From contig WBUV01000005.1 in NCBI GenBank assembly GCA_008933525.1, forward strand, positions 1-21,708: a DNA stretch of 21,708 bases, given 5' to 3'. This stretch comes from Bacteroidales bacterium (GTDB lineage Bacteria > Bacteroidota > Bacteroidia > Bacteroidales > Tenuifilaceae). The position numbers and the translations under genes were made by a program. Every line of letters begins with the position of its first letter. The first letter of the stretch is position 1. The notes below the pieces were generated by a model. It worked only from the letters and a program-made list of their open reading frames with translations, did not search any database and was not told the DNA's origin. Below, one piece after another: positions 12,911 to 19,967 of this stretch.

Positions 12911-14656
12911 ATGGTGCCTCTACTAAAAAAAAATAATAGTTTACTGCTGCGCGGTGCTTTAACAAACCGTCCGGCATCTTTTAAAAGTCGTCCCTGGGAG
13001 CTTCGCTCGGTTTATACCATTGATGTTCTAGATACGTTAAATAATCTAGTTGAAGTTAATATTCGGGGTAACGATTTTATAAGAATCTTACCTATGGCAA
13101 GTAAATTTACAACTACCGAAGGAACCTGGATCTCTGATCGTATTCGTTATGCAGTTGATGCTTTTAGATTGCAACGTTTAGATAATCCTCTACTGGTTCT
13201 TAAAACAGGCGTTAACAGTAAAAATAGCTCATTTCGTGTAGCAAGTTGGAAGATCTTATTCAAAGTTATTAGTAGTAGCTTTAAGGTCCTAAAAACCTCT
13301 AAACTAAACGCCAAACTCTTTAATATAAATAATACAGCCCGCTTCCCTTTCTTTTACTTCTTTAATAAAAAAGGTATACCGTTAAGTCTTACAAGTCATT
13401 CGTTAATAGAGCATTTGTATGATCTTCTTTCTGTAAACTCTTATTTCCTTTTTAATTCATCAACTCTAAATACTACACTGGCGCAGATGCAAAGTGCAAG
13501 TCGCTCCATAACTATCACTGCAAGTAAGGCCCCTTTTTGTAGTGTGAATCTTAATAACTATTCAACAATATTTGTTGTTGGGTCAGAGTTGGCTTCTGCA
13601 AGCCCAGTCGTTTGGTCTAGTATTAATCAATTAGCATCAACAAAAAACGTTGAGGTTTTTACCTTTAGCGATGCACAGGCGACAAAGTTCAGCGCTTTGG
13701 TATCAAATTTTAAACATGTTGGATCTTTGTGTGATTTTAAAAAGCTACTTAATGGGTGCCATTGGTTAAGCACTAAGTTACACCAGTGTACTTTTACTAA
13801 AAAAAATCAGCTTATTGTTGTTAAGGTTGACTCTGTTAGTGATATAATTTTATTAAACTATATCAATCAACTTTCGTCGACTAGCGCAGGCTTCCGTCTT
13901 AATGTGTTTCCTATTTTTACTGCAAACACTTTAATACATGGCTTAACTTTGGGTCATTTCGGTGAGGTTCAAGATAGTTTAAAAAACGATTTTAGACTTT
14001 TTAGCCAACAATCTTTAGTTTGTCATAAAAACCCAACCAATGAGTTTTCTTACAAAAAATTATTAAAAGGGCACGAAAATAAAATTAACTCACCATTTTC
14101 CTTGTATTTATCATCACACGCAACCCCGACCCTTACACAATCAAATGCAGCTGTTCCTGTCTCAGCTTTTTTTGAAGAGTTAGTTTTTCTCAGAGATTTG
14201 ATGGGCAATTTAAAAGAAACTAATCGGGTCATAACGGCACCGGGCTTATCAGCAGAGACTTCTAATTTTTTAATATTACTTTACGCTATGGTTACACAGA
14301 ATTATGAAAAGCATGACTTGTTCTTAAGCTATCTCTTTAACTACGTATCAAAAAAATCAGCTCTTATAAAATCTCGTGTTTTAAAGCTTTCGGCCCTAAA
14401 AAGCCTTGCTAAGCTTTTTGCCGAAGAAAGTCTAACCTTATCGTCTTTTTTAAGGGTAGTTTTACCTTTAATGCATTCTAGCATTAATCCACGAGTTGCA
14501 ATAAATTTAAATCCAAGTTTATTTTTAGATACTAGATCTGTCAAATCGACTATTTGGATAAACGCTAGACTAAGGTCTAATGGTTATTTGTCATTTGGCG
14601 ATGAAATTACAATACATTCAAAAGCCTTATCAGCAATAAAAAAACAATTATCATAA
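12911..14656 (+). CDS. nad11: NADH dehydrogenase subunit 11, C-terminal (molybdopterin-oxidoreductase-like) part only
   Basis: Nad11 is the 75-kDa subunit of complex I in the matrix arm; full-length forms have an N-terminal ~200 residues binding one 2Fe-2S and two 4Fe-4S clusters, then a large domain related to molybdopterin oxidoreductases. This 581-residue protein starts just after the iron-sulfur region: RGALTNRPASFKSRPWELRS near its N-terminus corresponds to the family's CPVGALTSKPYAF...RPWEL, but the cluster-binding Cys is absent. IRGNDFIRILP, EGTWISDRIRYAVDAFRLQRL and FVVGSELASASPVVWSSI continue the family pattern. An in-frame TAA at 12884-12886 excludes an upstream extension, so the missing domain must be encoded elsewhere (another mitochondrial gene or the nucleus). 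Diatoms are a known case of nad11 split in two. The start is the first ATG, 96 bases after trnE. Confidence 0.9.
   Translation: MVPLLKKNNSLLLRGALTNRPASFKSRPWELRSVYTIDVLDTLNNLVEVNIRGNDFIRILPMASKFTTTEGTWISDRIRYAVDAFRLQRLDNPLLVLKTGVNSKNSSFRVASWKILFKVISSSFKVLKTSKLNAKLFNINNTARFPFFYFFNKKGIPLSLTSHSLIEHLYDLLSVNSYFLFNSSTLNTTLAQMQSASRSITITASKAPFCSVNLNNYSTIFVVGSELASASPVVWSSINQLASTKNVEVFTFSDAQATKFSALVSNFKHVGSLCDFKKLLNGCHWLSTKLHQCTFTKKNQLIVVKVDSVSDIILLNYINQLSSTSAGFRLNVFPIFTANTLIHGLTLGHFGEVQDSLKNDFRLFSQQSLVCHKNPTNEFSYKKLLKGHENKINSPFSLYLSSHATPTLTQSNAAVPVSAFFEELVFLRDLMGNLKETNRVITAPGLSAETSNFLILLYAMVTQNYEKHDLFLSYLFNYVSKKSALIKSRVLKLSALKSLAKLFAEESLTLSSFLRVVLPLMHSSINPRVAINLNPSLFLDTRSVKSTIWINARLRSNGYLSFGDEITIHSKALSAIKKQLS
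14388..14426. repeat. Bulged inverted repeat within nad11
   Basis: Nested arms AAAAAGC/GCTTTTT and TTCGGC/GCCGAA pair with a CCTA bulge on one side. It is inside coding sequence and less perfect than the other inverted repeats; it may be chance or a decayed copy of the same kind of element. Confidence 0.4.
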
Positions 14657-14672
14657 TTTATAGTTATCTATC

Positions 14673-14789
14673 ATGCGCCGTACTCGCCCTTATTACCGTC
14701 GTCATAATCGTTTGCGTATTCGCATTTATTTATTTATTTTACGCGTAATTATTTTATTATTTCTATTTTATTTAGCATATTTACCATAA
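14673..14789 (+). CDS. Small ORF: 38-aa basic, single-span membrane protein, unknown
   Basis: A complete ATG-to-TAA frame of 38 codons fills the gap between nad11 (ends 14656) and nad6 (starts 14807), leaving only 16 and 17 bases of spacer. Its first 17 residues hold eight arginines (MRRTRPYYRRHNRLRIR) and the rest is one hydrophobic span (about 18-37). A clean basic-then-hydrophobic layout that exactly fills an inter-gene gap suggests a real small membrane protein. It does not look like Atp8, which normally begins MPQ. No family is recognised, and chance cannot be excluded at this length. Confidence 0.5.
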   Translation: MRRTRPYYRRHNRLRIRIYLFILRVIILLFLFYLAYLP

Positions 14790-14806
14790 ATTAAATACTT
14801 TAAAAA

Positions 14807-15547
14807 ATGTTAAATTTCGAAATTCTTGCTTTAATATTTAATTTGAGCGTTTATTTTGCTCTTCTTTTCTTAATTCAAAACAGTAGTGTTTTGTTTTCAG
14901 TTCTAACCTTGATACTGATTGCTTGTTTATTTTCATTATATATCATAAGCTTTTCATCTTTCTTTATTGGTTTGCTTTATTTAGCAATTTATGTTGGTGC
15001 AGTTACAGTATTTATACTTTTTGTTGTAATGATGACAGACCTTTCACTTTCTGGTGTTGAAGATGGTGAGAGTGAGGTAGTCCCGCTAACTTTAGGAAAT
15101 TTAAAAATCATTTCGTCCGTTACTTATGGAAAATTCTCTTCGTACAATTTTTTAATTAGCAATTTTTTAATTCTTGTAATTGTGTTTGGTTTTACAAGAT
15201 TGCTTGAACACTTTGTTTTTTTTTCTTTTAACGAGCTTGGGTTTATACATAATGGTCTTTTTACCATCTTAAACCAACCTGCGGAGTCACAAACATTAGA
15301 ATTAGCGTTTGCTCTGCTGCAGCAGCAGTTGGCACCTTTTCTTATTTTGGGTTTAATTATACTTATTACTCTAATCGGCTCAATATTCATTATTACCCAA
15401 AATAACAAGCAGATTGCTGGCGTTGGTCTTTCAGCTCTTTTTGATAGTTCATTACTAAAACAACCAAGCCGTAAATCACAGGATATGGACGTTCAACTGT
15501 TGGCTGAATCAAAAAATTCAATAAAACTTAACGCCTCTAGCTTTTAA
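14807..15547 (+). CDS. nad6: NADH dehydrogenase subunit 6
   Basis: Nad6 is a membrane subunit of the proton-pumping arm of complex I. The signature YLAIYVGAVTVFILFVVMM (58-76) contains the conserved YVGA and the pi-bulge region of the third helix. Other spans are at about 5-24, 28-50, 115-140 and 174-196. At 246 residues it is longer than many homologues (about 170-210) because of a soluble loop at about 80-110 and a hydrophilic tail after 197. The start is the first ATG, 17 bases after the small ORF. The 78-base spacer to nad1 contains nothing I can identify. Confidence 0.95.
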   Translation: MLNFEILALIFNLSVYFALLFLIQNSSVLFSVLTLILIACLFSLYIISFSSFFIGLLYLAIYVGAVTVFILFVVMMTDLSLSGVEDGESEVVPLTLGNLKIISSVTYGKFSSYNFLISNFLILVIVFGFTRLLEHFVFFSFNELGFIHNGLFTILNQPAESQTLELAFALLQQQLAPFLILGLIILITLIGSIFIITQNNKQIAGVGLSALFDSSLLKQPSRKSQDMDVQLLAESKNSIKLNASSF

Positions 15548-15625
15548 TTCTAATAAAGTTTTTATAATATTAATAAAAAATCTAATAAAATTCGTTTATC
15601 AAAATTATTCTATTTTAGTGTTAAA

Positions 15626-17206
15626 ATGTTTTGGGAAAAATTTAAAACCATTGTTAAAAAAATTTACTTAAGTCTTACAGACAAAGAGGCTTGGTTAGCT
15701 TTATTTTTTAGTGTTTATTTTAATATCAGTAAGCTTCGTAATAAGATTAGTAATATTAAATTTGATGTTATTACCGATACACTAGGCCGCTACATTAAGT
15801 TGTATTTATACGTTACTTTTACACTTTATTTTATATTCTCTCTTGAAACTGCTTTTTGGATTTTTTTTCTTGGCCCTACTAGTAACGGGTGGGTTTATGA
15901 TATACTGTGTGCAAATAATGATATTGAGACTATTCTCAATATGTTAGGTTTTGGACTGGTTCTTAAGGCTTTGGGGTGTCTACTTGCACTTCTCTTTTTT
16001 ATTTCACGGTTCATTTCTTTGGTCTGTTCTTTTGGTGAATACTGCTTCTGGAAATTCTTTGGGTTTTCTACTGAAACTCAGGCACTCGAATTGCCTGTAG
16101 AGAGCTTTTTTGACAACCCACAGGTTCTGTTATTGCTTAGTTTTTTATGGAATTTTTTATTAACTGTTGTTGGTATCTTACTAGCTACTGCCCTTTTAAC
16201 ACTACTGGAGCGTAAAATAATGGCCTCTGTTCAGCGCCGTAGAGGACCCAACGTTGTTGGATTTTTTGGCCTTTTACAACCTTTTGCTGATGGATTGAAA
16301 CTCGCAATAAAAGAAACTACTGTTCCAAAATTGGCCACCAAGACTCTTTTTGTTTTAGGACCCATTATTTCATTTGGTTTAGCTGTTTTTGGTTGGGTTT
16401 TAATACCATTCCCAACCTGGTTACACTCAACAAAAGATTACACCTACTACAGTAGCTTTAGTTTTTTTAATCAAACGGTTCCCGGTTCGTCAGCAATTGA
16501 TCTAGAGGTTGGATTACTTTTTTTATTTGTTGTTGTTGCATTGCACGTTTACGGTGTTTTATTTGGAGGATGGGGAAGTAATTCTCGGTATGCCTTGTTA
16601 GGTGCACTGCGGGCAACGGCGCAAAGTATTTCTTATGAGTTGGTTATGGGATTTACTTTATTAATTTTAGCTTTGTGCCATGGTGGCTTTAGCCTTTTGG
16701 TTATTATTTACGATCAGTCAGTGGTTTGGAATATGTTTTCACTTTTACCAGTTTTTTTAATCTTTTATGTATGTGCTTTAGCGGAATTAAATAGAACTCC
16801 GTTTGATTTAGTTGAAGCCGAGGGGGAGTTGGTTGCAGGATACAATGTTGAGTATTCAGCTATGATGTTTGCTCTTTACTTTTTGGGTGAATATATCTCT
16901 ATTATCTTTTCAGCTTTTACTATGGTAACTTTGTTTTTAGGAGCTTGGTTTTTTCCTTCTTTCTTTAGTTTAATAACGTTTGTTTTTTCATGTTTGTTTT
17001 CAAACACAATTTTTTCTTTTATAATTTTTTTATTTTCTGTTTTAGCTTTTGTTTTAAAAATCACTGTTGTTATTATAAGCTCGCTTATGATTCGATTTGT
17101 GCTTCCTAGATATCGTTATGACCAACTGATGAATATTGGATGGTTGGTTTTTTTACCGATTTCTCTATTTTTTCTGATTTTTTATGCAAACATCGTATTG
17201 TTTTAG
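15626..17206 (+). CDS. nad1: NADH dehydrogenase subunit 1 with long N-terminal extension
   Basis: Nad1 forms the quinone-binding membrane module of complex I. The family core begins near residue 175: LLTLLERKIMASVQRRRGPN (about 190-209), then GLLQPFADGLKLAIKE, and AELNRTPFDLVEAEGEL (386-402) with the glutamates lining the quinone channel. The core alone matches the usual length of about 320-340 residues. The first ~175 residues are extra and include hydrophobic spans at about 58-80 and 105-130, so they could be an added membrane domain, a fused gene, or a presequence-like region. The frame from the ATG at 15626 into the core is uninterrupted. The gene ends with TAG. The 132-base spacer to cox3 holds nothing I can support. 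Confidence 0.95.
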   Translation: MFWEKFKTIVKKIYLSLTDKEAWLALFFSVYFNISKLRNKISNIKFDVITDTLGRYIKLYLYVTFTLYFIFSLETAFWIFFLGPTSNGWVYDILCANNDIETILNMLGFGLVLKALGCLLALLFFISRFISLVCSFGEYCFWKFFGFSTETQALELPVESFFDNPQVLLLLSFLWNFLLTVVGILLATALLTLLERKIMASVQRRRGPNVVGFFGLLQPFADGLKLAIKETTVPKLATKTLFVLGPIISFGLAVFGWVLIPFPTWLHSTKDYTYYSSFSFFNQTVPGSSAIDLEVGLLFLFVVVALHVYGVLFGGWGSNSRYALLGALRATAQSISYELVMGFTLLILALCHGGFSLLVIIYDQSVVWNMFSLLPVFLIFYVCALAELNRTPFDLVEAEGELVAGYNVEYSAMMFALYFLGEYISIIFSAFTMVTLFLGAWFFPSFFSLITFVFSCLFSNTIFSFIIFLFSVLAFVLKITVVIISSLMIRFVLPRYRYDQLMNIGWLVFLPISLFFLIFYANIVLF

Positions 17207-17338
17207 ATACGTTGTTTGGTTTTTTATATGGTTTGTTTACGGTCTTACAAGATTTGTTAAAGTGTACAACCTTTGTGTTTATATTCTTTTAGTCTACTGT
17301 TTAGTAAATAAAACAAATTTATACACGTACTATATAAA

Positions 17339-18259
17339 ATGAATTTTTCAAAACCTATCCTTCAAGAAAGATTACTTATTGATTCATCTAATTCTGATAA
17401 GGGACATTTCCATTCATTTCATTTAGTTCGTCCAAGTTATGCGCCCATATTTTGCTCTATTTCTGCTTTATTTCTGGTATTAAGTGCTGTTTCGTTTTTT
17501 CATTCTAAGGCTATCTTAATTTGTATACTTACTTCGTTATTTTTATTGATTTCAGGTATGATTATTTGGTGGCAAGAGGTTATTGAGGAATCTTATGTCT
17601 ACCATACTGCTGTTGTTCGTCGTGGTTTACGTTTAGGTTTTATTTTATTTATTGTTTCAGAAGTAATGTTTTTCTTTGGCTTTTTTTGGGGATTTTTTCA
17701 TTCAAGTTTATCACCTAGTGTATTCATTGGTGGCGTTTGGCCCCCTCCTGGGATAGAGCCGTTTAACCCTTGGACTGTACCCTTAGCAAACACTTTAATT
17801 TTGTTGCTATCTGGGTGCTCAATTACATGGGCGCACCACAGTTTTTTAGCAAACCCAAAACATTCTCCCTATTCTCGAGTTTCTACAGATGATGAGAACT
17901 TTATGAATACTCGTACAGCTTTCTTTACAACTATTGTTTTGGCTGCATGTTTCACTTGTTTACAGCTTCTTGAATATTGTGAAGCACCTTTTAGTATTTC
18001 AGACAGCGTGTATGGGTCGACTTTCTTTTTAATGACTGGATTTCACGGTCTTCATGTCATTATTGGAACTATTTTTATTGTTGTTTGTTTCACTCGATTT
18101 TTATCTGGTCGATTAACTTTTAAACAACATTTAGGTTTTGAGTTTGCGGCTTGGTATTGGCATTTTGTTGATGTAGTTTGGTTATTTTTATTTGTTTCAA
18201 TTTACTGGTGGGGCGGTAGTTTGTTCGACAGCACTGTTGGTTTTGAAATTTTTGCATAA
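17339..18259 (+). CDS. cox3: Cytochrome c oxidase subunit 3
   Basis: Cox3 is a seven-helix core subunit of complex IV. Signatures include HSFHLVRPSYAPI near the N-terminus (25-37), WWQEVIEESYVYHTAVVRRGLRLGFILFIVSEVMFF (77-112, in pieces), GGVWPPPGIEPFNPWTVPL (131-149), MTGFHGLHVIIGT (232-244) and AWYWHFVDVVWLFLFVSIYWWG (271-292, ends shown). At 306 residues it is longer than the usual ~260-270, mainly from an ~20-residue N-terminal lead and a hydrophilic insert at about 171-192. The TAA stop (18257-18259) lies in the 5' arm of a 26-bp perfect hairpin. Confidence 0.97.
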   Translation: MNFSKPILQERLLIDSSNSDKGHFHSFHLVRPSYAPIFCSISALFLVLSAVSFFHSKAILICILTSLFLLISGMIIWWQEVIEESYVYHTAVVRRGLRLGFILFIVSEVMFFFGFFWGFFHSSLSPSVFIGGVWPPPGIEPFNPWTVPLANTLILLLSGCSITWAHHSFLANPKHSPYSRVSTDDENFMNTRTAFFTTIVLAACFTCLQLLEYCEAPFSISDSVYGSTFFLMTGFHGLHVIIGTIFIVVCFTRFLSGRLTFKQHLGFEFAAWYWHFVDVVWLFLFVSIYWWGGSLFDSTVGFEIFA

Positions 18260-18308
18260 TTTAATATTTACTATTGTTTTACAAAACAATAGTAAATATT
18301 AAATTATG
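18255..18308. repeat. Perfect 26-bp palindrome across the cox3 stop, before trnR
   Basis: Arms 18255-18280 and 18283-18308 are exact reverse complements with only AC between them, and contain the cox3 stop codon. It is the longest perfect inverted repeat in the window. trnR begins 22 bases later. In RNA it would form a long hairpin at the end of the cox3 message; in DNA it could extrude as a cruciform. Confidence 0.95.
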
Positions 18309-18330
18309 TTGAGCCCAATTAAACATTTAG

Positions 18331-18402
18331 TTATCCTTAGTTTAATTGGAAGAACAATAACCTTCTAAGTTATTGGTACTGGTTCAAGTCCAGTAGGACT
18401 GG
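18331..18402 (+). tRNA. trnR: tRNA-Arg (TCT), with mispaired acceptor positions 1-3
   Basis: A 72-nt cloverleaf. The D-stem GTTT/GAAC encloses AATTGGAA, the anticodon arm ATAAC-CTTCTAA-GTTAT gives TCT (18364-18366), and the T-arm ACTGG-TTCAAGT-CCAGT is perfect. The acceptor 5' strand TTATCCT (18331-18337) faces AGGACTG (18395-18401): positions 4-7 pair, position 1 is T.G, and positions 2 and 3 are T/T and A/C mismatches. This restriction to positions 1-3 matches Acanthamoeba-type 5' tRNA editing. It reads AGA/AGG, which are common in these genes. Confidence 0.93.
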
Positions 18403-18461
18403 TGTGGTTTTTTTCACAAAATGTTGTGTTGTTTCGTCCTTATATGATAAAAAGTTAAAAA

Positions 18462-19682
18462 ATGAGTAATTTCACAACTTTAAAAACTTTACAAACATTT
18501 CCTAAACTTACTAAGATTCAAAATTTTGCATTGAATTTTGGCCCGCAGCACCCAGCGGCTCATGGGGTTTTGCGTCTAATTTTAGAATTAGACGGCGAAG
18601 TTGTTAAACGCGCCGATCCCCATATTGGTTTATTACACAGAGGAACTGAAAAACTTGCTGAATATAAAAATTACACACAAATTTTACCCTATCTAGACCG
18701 TTTGGATTATGTATCCATGATGGCACAAGAGCACGCTTACTCTTTAGCAGTTGAAAACTGCTTTGGTGTAATCGTACCTTTTAGAGCTCAGTTAATTCGC
18801 GTTATTTTTGCTGAGATTACCCGTATCTTGAATCATTTACTTGCTATTACTACTCACGCTTTGGATGTCGGGGCTCTTACTCCTTTTCTTTGGGGTTTTG
18901 AAGAACGAGAACGTTTAATGGAATTTTACGAGCGCGTTTCGGGTGCCCGAATGCACGCTGCTTACATTCGGCCCGGGGGGGTTTCTCAAGATATTCCTAT
19001 TGGGCTTTGCGACGATATTTTACAGTTTTGTGATCAGTTTTCTTCGCGTTTGGATGAAATTGAAGAACTTTTAAGTGAAAATAGAATTTGGAAACAACGG
19101 CTAGTTGATGTGGGGGTTGTAAACTATTTGGATGCAATAAACTTTGGGTTTAGTGGTGTTATGTTACGTGGTTCAGGTATCTGTTGGGATTTACGGGAGG
19201 CTCAACCTTATGATAGTTATGAACTTTTTAAATTTAATATCCCAACAAGTGCACGGGGAGACTGTTTCTCAAGATATTTAATACGACTTCGTGAAATGCG
19301 GGAAAGTCTTTCCATTATAGGTCAAGCTTTAAGGATCCTACCCCCGAGCGGTTCAATAAAGCTTCAAGATAATAAAATCGTTCCGCCTTCACGTGCTAAT
19401 GCTAAATTTTTTATGGAGTCGTTGATTCATCATTTTAAGCTTTTTTCAGAGGGAATGGTTGTTCCTCCTGCTCAGATATATTCTGCAGTTGAAGCTCCAA
19501 AAGGCGAGTTCGGTGTTTTTATTGTTTCAGATGGGACAAATCGCCCGCTACGCTGCCGTATCAGAGCCCCTGGGTTTGCTCATCTGCAGTCTTTGGAGTT
19601 TATGGCAGTAGACCATATGATTGCTGATGTGGTTACAATCATTGGAACACAGGATATTGTTTTCGGAGAAATTGACCGTTAA
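18462..19682 (+). CDS. nad7: NADH dehydrogenase subunit 7
   Basis: Nad7 is the 49-kDa matrix-arm subunit of complex I, which lines the quinone reduction site with the PSST subunit. The protein has the normal length (406 residues) and high conservation: [21 protein letters not shown] (26-45, core shown), [20 protein letters not shown] (52-71), [29 protein letters not shown], and the C-terminal [12 protein letters not shown]. The His of GPQHPAAHG, which contacts quinone, is present. The ATG at 18462 lies 59 bases after trnR; that spacer holds no gene I can see. Its presence in mitochondrial DNA is a protist/plant trait. Confidence 0.97.
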   Translation: MSNFTTLKTLQTFPKLTKIQNFALNFGPQHPAAHGVLRLILELDGEVVKRADPHIGLLHRGTEKLAEYKNYTQILPYLDRLDYVSMMAQEHAYSLAVENCFGVIVPFRAQLIRVIFAEITRILNHLLAITTHALDVGALTPFLWGFEERERLMEFYERVSGARMHAAYIRPGGVSQDIPIGLCDDILQFCDQFSSRLDEIEELLSENRIWKQRLVDVGVVNYLDAINFGFSGVMLRGSGICWDLREAQPYDSYELFKFNIPTSARGDCFSRYLIRLREMRESLSIIGQALRILPPSGSIKLQDNKIVPPSRANAKFFMESLIHHFKLFSEGMVVPPAQIYSAVEAPKGEFGVFIVSDGTNRPLRCRIRAPGFAHLQSLEFMAVDHMIADVVTIIGTQDIVFGEIDR

Positions 19683-19709
19683 AATTGATTCAGGTCGTTT
19701 TTTCGCATT

Positions 19710-19781
19710 CAGGGTGTAGTTTAACTGGTAGAACGTTGGTCTTTGGATCCAAAAACAGAGGTTCGAGTCCTTTCACCCGAA
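19710..19781 (+). tRNA. trnQ: tRNA-Gln (TTG), with mispaired acceptor positions 1-2
   Basis: A 72-nt cloverleaf. The D-stem GTTT/GAAC has loop AACTGGTA, the anticodon loop CTTTGGA gives TTG (19743-19745), and the T-arm AGAGG-TTCGAGT-CCTTT is paired with one G.T. The acceptor CAGGGTG (19710-19716) faces CACCCGA (19774-19780): positions 3-7 pair, but 1 is C/A and 2 is A/G. There is also a T/T mismatch at the inner anticodon-stem pair (19740/19748). The acceptor faults fit 5' tRNA editing. Confidence 0.93.
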
Positions 19782-19782
19782 G

Positions 19783-19815
19783 GTAGGATGTTCTATTTTT
19801 TATAGAACATCCTAC
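19783..19815. repeat. Perfect 14-bp hairpin one base after trnQ
   Basis: Arms 19783-19796 and 19802-19815 pair perfectly around a T5 loop. It starts one base after the last tRNA-Gln nucleotide, so it would lie in the immediate trailer of that tRNA, and 27 bases before the tRNA-like element. Confidence 0.9.
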
Positions 19816-19842
19816 TATTCACCTTTTTGTTGTATTTCTAGA

Positions 19843-19916
19843 AGAACCGTGGTGTAAGTTTATTATAACATATCAACGCTAGTTTGAAGATATTGGTTAA
19901 AGTCCAATCGGTTATT
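19843..19916 (+). tRNA. Degenerate tRNA-like element between trnQ and cob
   Basis: A possible tRNA of about 74 nt. Acceptor AGAACCG (19843-19849) pairs with CGGTTAT (19909-19915) except at position 2 (G/A). The D-arm is GTGT/ACAT and the T-arm ATTGG-TTAAAGT-CCAAT is perfect. The anticodon arm is poor: only TCAA/TTGA (19873-19876, 19884-19887) pair, with loop CGCTAGT whose central triplet is CTA and which lacks T33. The D-loop lacks GG and the T-loop lacks C56, two losses that go together because those bases normally pair. It may be a divergent tRNA, a tRNA-like processing element, or a decayed gene. I assign no amino acid. Confidence 0.4.
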
Positions 19917-19967
19917 GTAGTTTGTTGTAATTTATTTACATATGCATATTACTTTATCAATTTAAAC

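Noticed and set aside
14050..15408. Minus-strand frames opposite nad11 and nad6
   Set aside because: The + strand genes are well recognised and the antisense frames show no family features.
17207..17338. A gene in the nad1-cox3 spacer
   Set aside because: The longest ATG frame there is about 10 codons and no cloverleaf could be drawn.
19884..19967. TTG-initiated N-terminal extension of cob
   Set aside because: It starts inside the tRNA-like element, has no ATG, and homologues begin near the ATG at 19968.
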